Shown piece by piece: positions 14,503 through 22,817 of a DNA stretch of 28,576 nt. The position numbers were made by a program, and so were the translations under genes. Source of the stretch: M3007 sp046155725. GTDB taxonomy: Bacteria > Bacteroidota > Bacteroidia > Chitinophagales > Saprospiraceae. The stretch spans positions 1-28,576 of the forward strand of contig JBJXFT010000345.1 in NCBI GenBank assembly GCA_046155725.1, read 5' to 3'. Position 1 is the first letter of the stretch, and every line of letters begins with the position of its first letter. The notes beneath the pieces were generated by a model that was not told the origin of the DNA, did not search any database, and saw only the letters and a list, made by a program, of their open reading frames with translations.

Positions 14503-17229
14503 TCACAGCTGCGCATCAAAAATATTCTTCCGATACGGCACTTTCACAAAGTCGAGCGTACCGGGTTTCACGCCCAAGAAAAACTCGTAGGTGCCTCGGT
14601 CGGGCTGCCAACGAAAACTGAGTTGCCAGCAATGCAGGTCGCGCGTGAAGCCAAAGGAAGGATAGACGAGGTTTTTGGAATTGAAATCGTAGCTGATGTT
14701 GTCCACATCGAGGCTCCACTTGGACGAGAGCGGCACCTTGCCCGAAAAACTCAGGCTGTTGGTGCCGATGGTGAACGTGTCGCGGGCGGTGCCGTAACCG
14801 GTCGGGATGAGCTGGCGGGTGAGGGAGATGCGGTGGTCTACCCGGAAGTTGTCGAACATACTGAGCAGGTCGTCTTTCGGGAGTTTCGGCGTTTGGGAGG
14901 TGGGCGCTTCTCCGCTCTTTCCTTTTTTGGCAAAAATATCGCGCAGTTGTTTCACCTGAAACCCAGTGTTGAGGGCAATGCCAAACTGGGTAGTGCGCAT
15001 GAGTTTCCCCTTTTCCCTTGTCGTGAATTTGTTGATCCTCTGGCCTCTCGCATCGGCGATGTAGGGGTCGAAGGTCACGTTCCAGGTCAGGTTGCTGATG
15101 CCTTTGAAAAGGCGGAAAAGGCCGCCCGTGCTCACGGTGCTCCATTTCAAAGAGTCGCGGGTAGGGGTGAAAGAGCCTGCGAAGTTGAGGCCGTCGAAGA
15201 TGCGCTTTTTGAAAACGGAGTCGCGCTTGGCGGAATAGTATTTGAATTCCAGCACGTTGCTGACGCCAAGGTTAATGCTCACGTCGCGCTTGCCGAGCGC
15301 GGGCTTGTTGTAAAACCCGTCGTCATAGATGCCGTAGGTAAGCAGTTGGCGCCTGTCGGGGCGAAGGTCGGTGTAGTAGGTTTTGAAATAACGGTCCTGT
15401 TGTTTGCTGAAATCAGGGCCAAAACCCGTGCTGACCGTGGGGCTCATTTTGTGGCGGATGCCCTGGAACCAGGCCTTTTTCCGCTTGGCCTTGTAGGTGA
15501 GGAACAAGGAGGTGCTGGCCGAGATGCCCGCGTCGTATTTGCGGAAAGAGTACAAGCCCCAGTTGCGCGTGGTTTCCACGATGCCATACTTCGACTTCGA
15601 TTCGTTTAACACTCGCTCCAAGAATTCGCCGTTCTGGAAGACGGTGTCATAGACCAAAATCGTGGTGTCGAGCAGGTGCCGGTCAATGATGTACGGATAC
15701 CAGTTCTCCTCGTAGCGCAGGTTTGGGGTGATGTTGATGTACTTGAAAAGTTTGAGGATAAAATCGGTGCTGGCGGTGTGCTGGATGCCCATTCGGGCAT
15801 TTTCGAGGGTTTCTCTTTCGAACAAAAGCGTGTCGGCGGTGCGGATGGAATTGTCGAGTTGGGCGGCGTAGGTGAGCGAGAGTTTTTCGTACCAGCGCTC
15901 TTTTCCGATTTGGATTTTTCGTTTGAAAGGGAAAATGCGCTGCATCGTAAAATCCGCGCTGGGCAGCGTGATATCCATCTGGCGGGTTTGGGTGTTCTGC
16001 GAGTGCCGGAGGCCGATGCTGTACTGGTAGGGTTTGCCGGGGAAGGTTTTGGAATAAGAAAGGTTGGAACTGAGTTGGTTCTCAAACACACTTTGATAGT
16101 CGTTCTGGTTTCGTTTCTGGTCGAGGTTGGTTTGGATATTTACCGAGCCGCTGAACCGCCGCGTGGGGTGGGCTTTGGCATCTTGCGCGTGCGTCCATTG
16201 AAGGCCGAAGGATTTGGCCGACACCTTTTTGGCCCTTGCGTCTTCGGTGACGCGGTTGTTGAAATTGAGCCTGAAATCGCCATTGTTCCGATAGCGGTAA
16301 CTGTAGCGCGACAATGCGGTGACCCCCCAAGTGCCGCCCGTGAACGCCCGGAAAAGCAGGGTCGCGTCGCTGTGTTCGGAGATGGGCTGATACCAGCCAA
16401 TGCCCTCAATGCCAAAGCCTTCCACGGAGCGGAAGTCAAAATCTTTGGGGATGATGAGGCCCGCTTTGCGGGTTTTGGTCATGGGGAAAAACCCGAACGG
16501 GATGACGATGGGGGTGGGGATGCCGCCCACTTCGAGGTTGGAAAACCCGGTGACCACCAGTTTGTCCTGAATGACTTTCAGTTTGTTGGTGCGGATGCCG
16601 TAGTGCGGGTGCGGCGCGTCGCAAGTGGTGAGCAGCGCGTCTTTGTTGTAGATGATGTTGCGGGCTATCTTGGTCGTGTCGGTGCTTACGCCGCTGATGA
16701 ATTTGGCGCGTTCGCCCAGCACATACATGTCTTCCTGTTGGGTGCGCGCTTCGTAGATGATCCCTTTTTTTGACTTAAAATTGTAGCGCAGGCGGCTGGC
16801 CGTGAATTTTTGTTCGCCGTCCTGAAAGTCCGGGAGGCCGGCCAATTGGCCCGTGCTGTCGGCGAACTGCTGAGCCGATATTTCGTTGTTTGCGTAGTCC
16901 AGCAGGATGTACCCCGCCGTAATGTTCAGGGAAGTGTATTTCACCGAAGCCCCGCCGTAGAGGTGCACTTGCTTGTTTTTTACATCGAACCACATGGAAT
17001 CCTCGGCGGCATATTCCACCACATCGTCGAGCGCGTCGTTGCTGATTTTGATTTTGGAAAGGTCTACTGTGGCGGAGTCGCGGAACGCGGTGGGGGTGAT
17101 AGAATCGAGGGGTGGGATAGAATCCAAGCGTGGAATCGGGTCGGTCACTTGCGCCGACAGGCCGCGGCTGCACAAGAGCAGGCAAGCAATTTGGAAGAAA
17201 AGCCGATATTTGCCGGGTAATTTTTGCAC
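14503..17229 (-). CDS. LptD-like LPS transport outer-membrane protein
   Basis: The product has 908 residues starting with GTG, since TAA lies in frame just upstream. The signal peptide spans about 1-27 (LLLCSRGLSAQ). Residues about 55-190 form an OstA/LptA-like beta-jellyroll: MWFDVKNKQVHLYGGASVKY, LNITAGYILLDYANN and FTASRLRYNFKSKKGIIYEA. The LptD hallmark PIVIPFGFFPMTKTRKAGLIIP follows near 240, then a long series of aromatic-rich beta strands forming the barrel to the C-terminus. It would insert LPS or a related glycolipid into the outer leaflet. It diverges from the amidase and MlaD genes, an arrangement often seen in Bacteroidota. Its promoter TTTG-21-TAGGTTTG lies at 17284-17316. Confidence 0.9.
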   Translation of the reverse strand: MQKLPGKYRLFFQIACLLLCSRGLSAQVTDPIPRLDSIPPLDSITPTAFRDSATVDLSKIKISNDALDDVVEYAAEDSMWFDVKNKQVHLYGGASVKYTSLNITAGYILLDYANNEISAQQFADSTGQLAGLPDFQDGEQKFTASRLRYNFKSKKGIIYEARTQQEDMYVLGERAKFISGVSTDTTKIARNIIYNKDALLTTCDAPHPHYGIRTNKLKVIQDKLVVTGFSNLEVGGIPTPIVIPFGFFPMTKTRKAGLIIPKDFDFRSVEGFGIEGIGWYQPISEHSDATLLFRAFTGGTWGVTALSRYSYRYRNNGDFRLNFNNRVTEDARAKKVSAKSFGLQWTHAQDAKAHPTRRFSGSVNIQTNLDQKRNQNDYQSVFENQLSSNLSYSKTFPGKPYQYSIGLRHSQNTQTRQMDITLPSADFTMQRIFPFKRKIQIGKERWYEKLSLTYAAQLDNSIRTADTLLFERETLENARMGIQHTASTDFILKLFKYINITPNLRYEENWYPYIIDRHLLDTTILVYDTVFQNGEFLERVLNESKSKYGIVETTRNWGLYSFRKYDAGISASTSLFLTYKAKRKKAWFQGIRHKMSPTVSTGFGPDFSKQQDRYFKTYYTDLRPDRRQLLTYGIYDDGFYNKPALGKRDVSINLGVSNVLEFKYYSAKRDSVFKKRIFDGLNFAGSFTPTRDSLKWSTVSTGGLFRLFKGISNLTWNVTFDPYIADARGQRINKFTTREKGKLMRTTQFGIALNTGFQVKQLRDIFAKKGKSGEAPTSQTPKLPKDDLLSMFDNFRVDHRISLTRQLIPTGYGTARDTFTIGTNSLSFSGKVPLSSKWSLDVDNISYDFNSKNLVYPSFGFTRDLHCWQLSFRWQPDRGTYEFFLGVKPGTLDFVKVPYRKNIFDAQL

Positions 17230-17283
17230 TGGTCTTTTTTAGATTGCAGTAATCCTAATCCCCCGCCCAATCTCAAATTTGAG

Positions 17284-17316
17284 CAAACCTAACAGTCCGA
17301 TTTTTATGAAGTCAAA
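17284..17316 (-). promoter_or_regulatory. LptD-like gene promoter
   Basis: On the minus strand TTTG (17316-17313), a 21-base spacer and TAGGTTTG (17291-17284) match the Bacteroidota -33/-7 consensus. The inferred transcript starts about 48 bases before the GTG start. It overlaps the earliest possible start codons of the divergent amidase. Confidence 0.6.
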
Positions 17317-18691
17317 CTTCGCACTCCGAACGCTCACGCTCCTCGCAGCGTGGCTTGTTTTTGAAAATTTTAACCTTCCTGATAAATGGGCGGTGGAGAA
17401 TTTTGAATGCTGCAAAAGTAGCGAAGGCTGCGGTTCGAGCCACAACTTCTCGAAAGTTTGCCAATCGGAGGAGTTGCTCGGGGGCTTTAGGCCTATGTAC
17501 GGCACACTTGCCACTTGCCACTTGCCACTTGCCGCCTGCTTTCCGCCTTACAAAATCAGAACCATCGTGCTGGATGCCGGCCACGGCGGCAAAGACCCCG
17601 GTTGCGTGGGCGCATCGGCCTACGAAAAAGAAAACTGTTTGGCCATCGTGCTGCGCGTGGGGGCTTACATCGAGGCCAATTACCCCGAAATCAAAGTCGT
17701 TTACACCCGCGATTCGGACGTTTTTGTGGAACTCAACGAACGCGCCGCCATCGCCAACCGCAACAAAGCCGACCTTTTCATCAGTGTGCATTGCAACGCG
17801 CTTTCCGTCAAATCCGCCCACGGCGCCGAGACCTACGTGCTGGGCCTCCACCGCAGCAAAGACAACCTCGAGGTGGCAAAGCGCGAGAACGCTTCCATCT
17901 ACCTCGAAGAAGATTACCAGAAAAATTACGAAGGCTACGACCCCGACAGCCCCGAAGCGCAGATATTCGCCAGCTTGTGGCAGAGCGCGTATTTGGAGCA
18001 AAGCATCCTGCTGGCCAGTTATGTGCAGCAGTTCGCCAGTGCGGTGGCTTTCCGCGAAGACCGTGGGGTGAAACAAGCGGGGTTCCTCGTGCTGCGCGAA
18101 ACGGCCATGCCCTCCGTGCTCATCGAAGCAGGCTACCTCACCAACGCCAGCGAGGAGGAATTCCTCGCCTCCGAGGAAGGGCGCGAACAAATGTCGCTGG
18201 CCATTTTCCAAGCTTTCGAAGCCTACAAACGGCAGATGGAAACCGGCAAGCCGATTGACAATGTGGCCTCCGTTCCTCCGCCTGTCAAGCCCGCCGCCGC
18301 TTTAGCGAAGGAGAGCAACCCGCTTCCCTCCAAAACCGTGGCCAAAAAAACATCCACTTCTGGAAAAACGGCAGTGGCCACCAAACCCACAAACCCTCAA
18401 ACCTCCAAACCTTCAAACCCCCAACCCTCCAAACCAGCAATCAGCAATCAACCATCAGCAATCAGCAATCAACCATCAGCAATCAACTACACCATCTTCC
18501 TGCTCGCTTGGCCAAACAAACTCGACCCCAACGTGGGCCAACTCTCGCTCTTGGCCAATGTGAAAGAGGAAAAAAAGGAAGGCAAGTACCACTACTATTC
18601 AGGCATTTACCCCACCAAAGCCGAAGCGGAAAAAGTGCTGCCCGAACTCCAGAACATGGGCTTCCGCACGGCTACGATAGTGCAGAATTGA
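17306..18691 (+). CDS. N-acetylmuramoyl-L-alanine amidase (Amidase_3) with SPOR-like tail
   Basis: The Amidase_3 domain is complete: IVLDAGHGGKDPGC with zinc His, the glutamate in YEKENCLAIVLRVG, a DLFISVHCNA block with the second His, and VLIEAGYLTNASEEEFLAS. A proline/serine/lysine linker (PSNPQPSKP, SAISNQPSAISNQ) follows, then a SPOR-like domain (YTIFLLAWPN ... YHYYSGIYPTKAEAEKVLPEL ... GFRTATIVQN) that binds denuded glycan. It cleaves stem peptides from peptidoglycan in cell division. The start is uncertain: TTG 17279, ATG 17306 or ATG 17495 are in frame. The 63 residues between the two ATGs look unlike protein and contain promoter-like sequence, so 17495 may be real. MlaD follows 51 bp downstream. 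Confidence 0.85.
   Translation: MKSNFALRTLTLLAAWLVFENFNLPDKWAVENFECCKSSEGCGSSHNFSKVCQSEELLGGFRPMYGTLATCHLPLAACFPPYKIRTIVLDAGHGGKDPGCVGASAYEKENCLAIVLRVGAYIEANYPEIKVVYTRDSDVFVELNERAAIANRNKADLFISVHCNALSVKSAHGAETYVLGLHRSKDNLEVAKRENASIYLEEDYQKNYEGYDPDSPEAQIFASLWQSAYLEQSILLASYVQQFASAVAFREDRGVKQAGFLVLRETAMPSVLIEAGYLTNASEEEFLASEEGREQMSLAIFQAFEAYKRQMETGKPIDNVASVPPPVKPAAALAKESNPLPSKTVAKKTSTSGKTAVATKPTNPQTSKPSNPQPSKPAISNQPSAISNQPSAINYTIFLLAWPNKLDPNVGQLSLLANVKEEKKEGKYHYYSGIYPTKAEAEKVLPELQNMGFRTATIVQN
17413..17420 (-). promoter_or_regulatory. Second leftward -7 box upstream of the LptD-like gene
   Basis: TACTTTTG on the minus strand, with TTG 22 bases upstream, resembles a promoter. It would give the LptD-like gene a second start site and argues that the 5' part of the amidase frame is in fact intergenic. 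Confidence 0.35.
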
Positions 18692-18730
18692 ATCGGATTC
18701 AATCTTCAAAAATCGAATCATTCGACTATA
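18688..18730. repeat. Dispersed element head, copy 2 (inverted)
   Basis: Read on the minus strand it is TATAGTCGAATGATTCG followed by TTTTTGAAGATT and TCCGATT, the same head as at 14184 and 20984. It begins in the stop codon of the amidase gene and ends 12 bases before the MlaD start. The tail of the element is not recognisable. Confidence 0.7.
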
Positions 18731-18742
18731 CCACCCACCACA

Positions 18743-19834
18743 ATGCTCAAAATCAGAAACGAAGTCAAAATCGCCCTCCTCGCCTTAGTCGCCCTCGCGC
18801 TTGGTTTTTGGGGCTTCAAATTCCTGAAAGGAATGAACGTCCTCTCCACGTCCAAGACTTTGTACGTCAGGTACGAAAACGTGGACCAACTGCGCCCCTC
18901 CAGCCCCGTCTTTATCAAAGGCTTCCAGGTCGGCATGGTCAAAGACATGTACATTGACAAAACCGACGACAAAACCATCATCACCGTGCTCAACATTGAC
19001 GGGGGCGTGGACATCCCGAAAACCGCCATAGCCAGCATCATCGGCCTCAGCCTCATGGGCGGCAAAGCGGTCGAAATCACCATTCTGGCCCCCTGCGACG
19101 ACGATTGTGCCGAAAGTGGCGACACCCTGACGGGCGGGTCAAAATCGCTCATCGAGAGCCTTTTGGGCAATGCCGAACAGCTGGACATCTACACCGACCG
19201 ATTGAAAAAAGGACTTTCCATCAACCTCGATTCACTGGCCCGTACCAATCCAGAAGGGCCAGCAGGCACCATCAATGCGCTGGACAACTCGTTGAAAAAC
19301 ATCGAAAAGATGACCAACCAACTCAACGACATCCTCGCGCTCAACAAGCAGAGCATCGGCATCATCACCGGCAATTTCGCCTCCATCAGCGGCACCATCA
19401 AAGCCAACGACAAGAACATCAGCGACGCCATCGCCAACCTCTCCGCCCTTAGCCAGCAACTCAAAGACGCAGGCCTCGACCAAACTACCAAAAAAGCCAC
19501 CAGCGCGATTGACTCCGTCACGCTCTCCCTTCGGTCTCTGCGCGGCACACTTGCCACCACTACCGGCACACTCAGCCGCGTGGACACCCTCGCCCAAAAC
19601 CTCCTGCGCGGCAAGGGGCTCGCCGGCAAAGCCCTCACCGACGAACAACTCTACAACAACCTCATCAGCAGCACCCGCAACCTCAACCTCCTGCTCCAAG
19701 ACCTGCGCATGCATCCCGAACGCTACACCAATGTGAGGGTCAAACTCTTTGGCAAAAACAAAGGCATAAAATATACCTCCCCCGTAAACGACCCTGCTTA
19801 CGAGGTGCTTGCCGACAGCCTCGAAAGGGAGTAA
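18743..19834 (+). CDS. MlaD/MCE family protein
   Basis: The product has 363 residues. An N-terminal membrane anchor (VKIALLALVALALGFWGFKFL, about 8-28) is followed by the MCE domain: LYVRYENVDQLRPSSPVFIKGFQVGMVKDM with the VxxGxxVG-type motif, then VDIPKTAIASIIGLSLMGGKAVEI. The C-terminal half is coiled-coil-like (NALDNSLKNIEKMTNQLNDI, NLSALSQQLKDAGLDQ) and ends with LNLLLQDLRMHPERYTNV, typical of Bacteroidota members. Such proteins bind phospholipid as part of ABC transport between the membranes. No ABC permease or ATPase is in the window; the amidase gene upstream is the usual neighbour. Confidence 0.92.
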   Translation: MLKIRNEVKIALLALVALALGFWGFKFLKGMNVLSTSKTLYVRYENVDQLRPSSPVFIKGFQVGMVKDMYIDKTDDKTIITVLNIDGGVDIPKTAIASIIGLSLMGGKAVEITILAPCDDDCAESGDTLTGGSKSLIESLLGNAEQLDIYTDRLKKGLSINLDSLARTNPEGPAGTINALDNSLKNIEKMTNQLNDILALNKQSIGIITGNFASISGTIKANDKNISDAIANLSALSQQLKDAGLDQTTKKATSAIDSVTLSLRSLRGTLATTTGTLSRVDTLAQNLLRGKGLAGKALTDEQLYNNLISSTRNLNLLLQDLRMHPERYTNVRVKLFGKNKGIKYTSPVNDPAYEVLADSLERE

Positions 19835-19837
19835 ACA

Positions 19838-19945
19838 ATGATGAATGACGGGGCAATGATGAATGATGAATTTTATCGCGCTCGGCCATTCATCATTTAT
19901 CATTAAGGCATTCATCATTTTTCACCACTCATAATTCATCATTCA
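19838..19945. repeat. ATGATGAAT-type simple repeats in inverted orientation
   Basis: Units of AATGATGAATGA on the left face ATTCATCATTTATCATT units on the right, allowing several hairpins. The 114-base gap holds no gene. It lies directly before the antitoxin start and could act on termination after MlaD or on expression of the toxin-antitoxin pair. Confidence 0.6.
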
Positions 19946-19948
19946 AAA

Positions 19949-20188
19949 ATGCAAGCCGTATTCACCATACCCGCGTCCGAATTTGACAGCAGCCTTTTTG
20001 AAAAAATCAAAAACCTGCTGAAAGCCAATGGCGAAGGAGCCGAGGTGGTCATTTCTGTGCGAACCAAAGCACGCTATATTGAAGATCTCAAAAAGTCAAT
20101 CGCGGAAGCCGATGCTGATGAAGACTGCACGGTTTTTACAGTAGAGGAGTTTGAATCTTTTTACAAACCGCAGGTAGTTTCCCAATGA
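19949..20188 (+). CDS. Antitoxin of YoeB-type toxin-antitoxin pair
   Basis: The product has 79 residues. The N-terminal half (MQAVFTIPASEFDSSLFEKI ... VVISVRTKARYIEDLKKSI) should fold for DNA binding and dimerisation. The acidic tail (EADADEDCTVFTVEEFESFY) is of the kind that wraps the toxin. The last codons overlap the toxin start by four bases (ATGA). It resembles antitoxins found with YoeB in Bacteroidota more than classic YefM. It probably autorepresses the operon. Confidence 0.8.
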   Translation: MQAVFTIPASEFDSSLFEKIKNLLKANGEGAEVVISVRTKARYIEDLKKSIAEADADEDCTVFTVEEFESFYKPQVVSQ

Positions 20189-20448
20189 AATCCATCAAAT
20201 TTACCTCCAAGGCATTCCGTGATTTTTTGGAATGGCAGAGCGAGGATGAAGATGTTTTTGAAAAAATAGGCGACCTCATTGTCGAAGTAACCCGCGACCC
20301 TTTCAAAGGACGCGGCAAACCGGAACCTCTCAAAGGCGATTTTTCCGGTTGTTGGAGCCGCCGCATCACACAAGAGCATCGGTTGGTTTATAGAGTAGAG
20401 GCAGATATGATCACGGTCTTGAAATGCAAAGGCCATTATGACGACTGA
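20185..20448 (+). CDS. YoeB/Txe family mRNA interferase toxin
   Basis: The product has 87 residues, the usual YoeB size. It carries the family signature FKGRGKPEPLKGDFSGCWSRRI, then EHRLVYRVEADMITVLKCKGHYDD. The residues corresponding to the catalytic Glu (in KPEPLK), Arg (SRRI) and terminal His-Tyr (GHY) are all kept, so the toxin should be active: it would cut mRNA at the ribosomal A site. It is coupled to the antitoxin by a 4-base overlap, and its end overlaps the methyltransferase gene by 11 bases. Confidence 0.92.
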   Translation: MKSIKFTSKAFRDFLEWQSEDEDVFEKIGDLIVEVTRDPFKGRGKPEPLKGDFSGCWSRRITQEHRLVYRVEADMITVLKCKGHYDD

Positions 20449-21025
20449 CGGCCACGCCAAAAAAATCCGCCCGCTCTACGACCAGCATGGAGCCGAAGGC
20501 TATTACCGCGAGTTTGCCGACGAATACGAAAACCCGCACCTGCCCCAAATCCGCGCCCTGCTGGAGCGCAACTTCGAGCGGCTCGATTGTTCTTCCGGCA
20601 CCGTGCTCGACTTCGCGGCGGGCGGCGGCGAAGTAGCCAGCGCGCTCCAAAGCCTCGGCGCAAAAAACATCGTCGGCTCCGACCCATTCACCCACGCATT
20701 GTTCGAGCAGAAAACAGGCTTGCCCTGCCTGCGGCTTTCATTCAAAGACGTGCTGCGCGAGGGGCTTTCGGGTCAATATTCTTTAATAATCAGTTCGTTC
20801 GCCCTGCACCTCTGCCCGCCCAAAGACCTTTTCCCGCTCACTTGGAACCTGCTGCAAGCCGCACCACTGCTCGTCCTAATCACCCCGCACAAGCGCCCCG
20901 AACTCGAAAAACTGCAAGGCATCCAACTCGTTTGGGAAGATTGCGCAGAGACCGAGCGCGGGAAAAAAGTGCGCATGAAGGCCTATAGCCGAATGACTCG
21001 ATTTTTGAAGATTAAGTCCGATTGA
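20438..21025 (+). CDS. Class I SAM-dependent methyltransferase
   Basis: The product has 195 residues. Motif I is VLDFAAGGGEVASAL (about 50-64), followed by an acidic strand end IVGSDPFTHAL and motif IV-like YSLIISSFALHLCPP; the N-terminus YYREFADEYENPHLPQI is typical of small-molecule methyltransferases. The substrate is unknown. The ATG at 20438 lies within the toxin gene, so it may be read as a third gene of that operon. The last 14 residues (AYSRMTRFLKIKSD) are encoded by the repeat at 20984-21032 and are not part of the fold; the original C-terminus may have been replaced. Confidence 0.8.
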   Translation: MTTDGHAKKIRPLYDQHGAEGYYREFADEYENPHLPQIRALLERNFERLDCSSGTVLDFAAGGGEVASALQSLGAKNIVGSDPFTHALFEQKTGLPCLRLSFKDVLREGLSGQYSLIISSFALHLCPPKDLFPLTWNLLQAAPLLVLITPHKRPELEKLQGIQLVWEDCAETERGKKVRMKAYSRMTRFLKIKSD

Positions 21026-21087
21026 TTCGATTGAAGCCCAATCAGTTGACAGGTCGTTTTGTTCAAAACCACTTTGCGTCGGCTATA
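20984..21087. repeat. Dispersed element, copy 3 (TATAGCC-bounded)
   Basis: The head (20984-21032) nearly equals that at 14184-14232: TATAGCCGAATGACTCG, TTTTTGAAGATTAAGTCCG, then a second imperfect palindrome. It is closed by the inverted end GGCTATA (21081-21087). TTTGTTCAAAACC inside is the inverted form of a 13-base piece of copy 1. Its left end lies within the methyltransferase gene. Confidence 0.75.
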
Positions 21088-21140
21088 TCAACTCAGCGTG
21101 CAGTCGCCATCATTACAGCAATAAAACGCTCTTCCAGAAT

Positions 21141-22220
21141 ATGAAAAAATTAGCCGTCTTATGTCTCATCGCCCTCCTGATGACCGCCTGCTCGGGTGGG
21201 CAAAAAGCCGTGAAAGGCGATTCGTGGATGTTCAAATCCATCGAACGGCTCGACGATTACAACCCGCTGATGGAGCCCGATCCCCGCTCCGAATACTATT
21301 GCCCCATACGCCGCAAGCGGGTGGACTGGGAAGAAAAATCGGTGTTCAACCCCACCGCCATTGTCAAAGACAGCCGTGTGTGGATGCTCTATCGCGCACA
21401 GGACAAGCACGGCACCTCGCGCATCGGAATCGCCAACAGCCGCAACGGGCTGGAATTCCGAAAAAACCCCGTGCCTGTGTTGCACCCCGACAACGACGCG
21501 ATGAAAAACCTGGAGTGGGAGGGCGGCTGCGAAGACCCCCGCATTGTGCGCCGCGACGACGGCCTGTACGTCATGACTTACACGGCTTACGACAAAAAGA
21601 CCGCCCGCCTTTGCGTCGCTTCGTCGCGCGACTTGATGACTTGGGAAAAACACGGCCTCGTGCTCACCGACCGAAAATACCGCGACCACTGGTCAAAATC
21701 CGGCGCCATCGTGTGCGAGCGCATGGGCAACGACGTGGTGGCAAAAAAAATAAAGGGGAAATACTGGATGTACTGGGGCGACACGGACCTTTTCATGGCC
21801 GAATCTGACAACCTCATTTCGTGGCGGCCCATCGAAGACAAAAAAGGGAAGCCTGCCCGTGTGATGATGCCCCGCGCCGGCTTGTTCGACAGCCGCTTGG
21901 TGGAGCCAGGCCCATTCGCTCTTTTGCGAAAAGAAGGAATCGTGCTGCTCTACAACAGCGCAAACAGCGCGAGCAGCGGCGACAAAACCCTCGGTGCAGA
22001 TGCGTACTCTGTGGGCCAAGTGCTTTTTTCGGCAAAAAAACCATGGCAAATCATCGCCCGTTCGGACAAATACCTGCTCACTGCCGAGCGCTATTTTGAA
22101 AGAGAAGGCGAGGTGGCCAATGTTTGTTTCCTCGAAGGCATGGTGTGGGTGAATGGCCGGTGGCTGCTCTACTATGGCGCGGGCGATTCGAGGATTGCGG
22201 TGGCGGAGTGCAAGGAGTGA
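21141..22220 (+). CDS. GH130-like beta-propeller glycosidase/phosphorylase, lipoprotein
   Basis: The product has 359 residues. Residues 1-17 are a lipoprotein signal ending LLMTAC with Cys17 as acylated residue. The body has five-bladed propeller features of GH130 and related families: VFNPTAIVKDSRVWMLYRAQD, SRIGIANSRNGLEF, GGCEDPRIVRRDDGLYVMTYTAYD, WSKSGAIV, an LVEPGPFALL block, and VNGRWLLYYGAGDSRIAVAE at the end. GH130 enzymes cleave or phosphorolyse beta-mannosides; lipid-anchored members tend to be hydrolases. Whether this one is a phosphorylase or hydrolase cannot be told. The gene stands alone, without a SusCD pair. Confidence 0.8.
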   Translation: MKKLAVLCLIALLMTACSGGQKAVKGDSWMFKSIERLDDYNPLMEPDPRSEYYCPIRRKRVDWEEKSVFNPTAIVKDSRVWMLYRAQDKHGTSRIGIANSRNGLEFRKNPVPVLHPDNDAMKNLEWEGGCEDPRIVRRDDGLYVMTYTAYDKKTARLCVASSRDLMTWEKHGLVLTDRKYRDHWSKSGAIVCERMGNDVVAKKIKGKYWMYWGDTDLFMAESDNLISWRPIEDKKGKPARVMMPRAGLFDSRLVEPGPFALLRKEGIVLLYNSANSASSGDKTLGADAYSVGQVLFSAKKPWQIIARSDKYLLTAERYFEREGEVANVCFLEGMVWVNGRWLLYYGAGDSRIAVAECKE

Positions 22221-22260
22221 ATTCTGTTTCGCGGGCTGAACCCCGCGCTCCCTCGTTCGT

Positions 22261-22647
22261 TCAATTGAGTTTGCTGGGCACAATCATCCTGAACTCTGGG
22301 ATTTCGACATCGAAGAGCACCCCTTCGTCGCGGCGGGTCATCAGGTATTTGCCGCTCATCTTGCCCATATCGGTGCTCAGGTCGCAATAAGAAGCATATT
22401 CGTAATGCTCGCCGGGCAGCAGCACGGGTTGTTCGCCCACCACGCCCTCGCCTTCCACTTCGCGCACTTGGGCAGTTGCGTCGGTGATGTGCCAATGGCG
22501 GCGGAGCAGTTGCACTGCGTGTGGGCTGCCATTTTCGATCAGGATGTGATAGCCAAAAATGTAGCGCCCCAGTCGAGGTTCAGAGTGATGTGGCAGGTAT
22601 TGGGTCTCTACTGTGACCGTGATGCCATTGGTGACGGCGATTTCCAT
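22261..22647 (-). CDS. apaG: ApaG-domain protein
   Basis: The product has 128 residues, the standard ApaG length. Clear motifs are VTVETQYLPHHSEP near 10-23, FGYHILIENGSPHAVQLLRRHWHITDA, VREVEGEGVVGEQPVLLPGEHYEYAS, a MSGKYLMTRRDEG-type block and the C-terminal FDVEIPEFRMIVP. ApaG forms a fibronectin-III-like fold; the bacterial protein is linked to Co2+/Mg2+ homeostasis and diadenosine tetraphosphate, but its exact role is unsettled. It is convergent with the GH130-like gene across 40 bases containing a small GCGGG/CCCGC hairpin. Confidence 0.95.
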   Translation of the reverse strand: MEIAVTNGITVTVETQYLPHHSEPRLGRYIFGYHILIENGSPHAVQLLRRHWHITDATAQVREVEGEGVVGEQPVLLPGEHYEYASYCDLSTDMGKMSGKYLMTRRDEGVLFDVEIPEFRMIVPSKLN

Positions 22648-22817
22648 GGGCGTAAAATTAAGCCGCGCAGTTCTCCCATTTCAAACTTTTGACAAAAAAC
22701 TACTTCTGCCGGGCTCGCTGGCTTTCATGAATTAAAGATTTAACACACGAAACTAAAAAACCAAACGCGGCGTAATAGGAAGCACACACCATAACCATCA
22801 TAATCTTTCCTTCCGCA

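Noticed and set aside
14623..16773. Two long plus-strand frames (328 and 365 codons) opposite the LptD-like gene
   Set aside because: Both are mirror frames of a well-supported outer-membrane protein and contain no recognisable domain.
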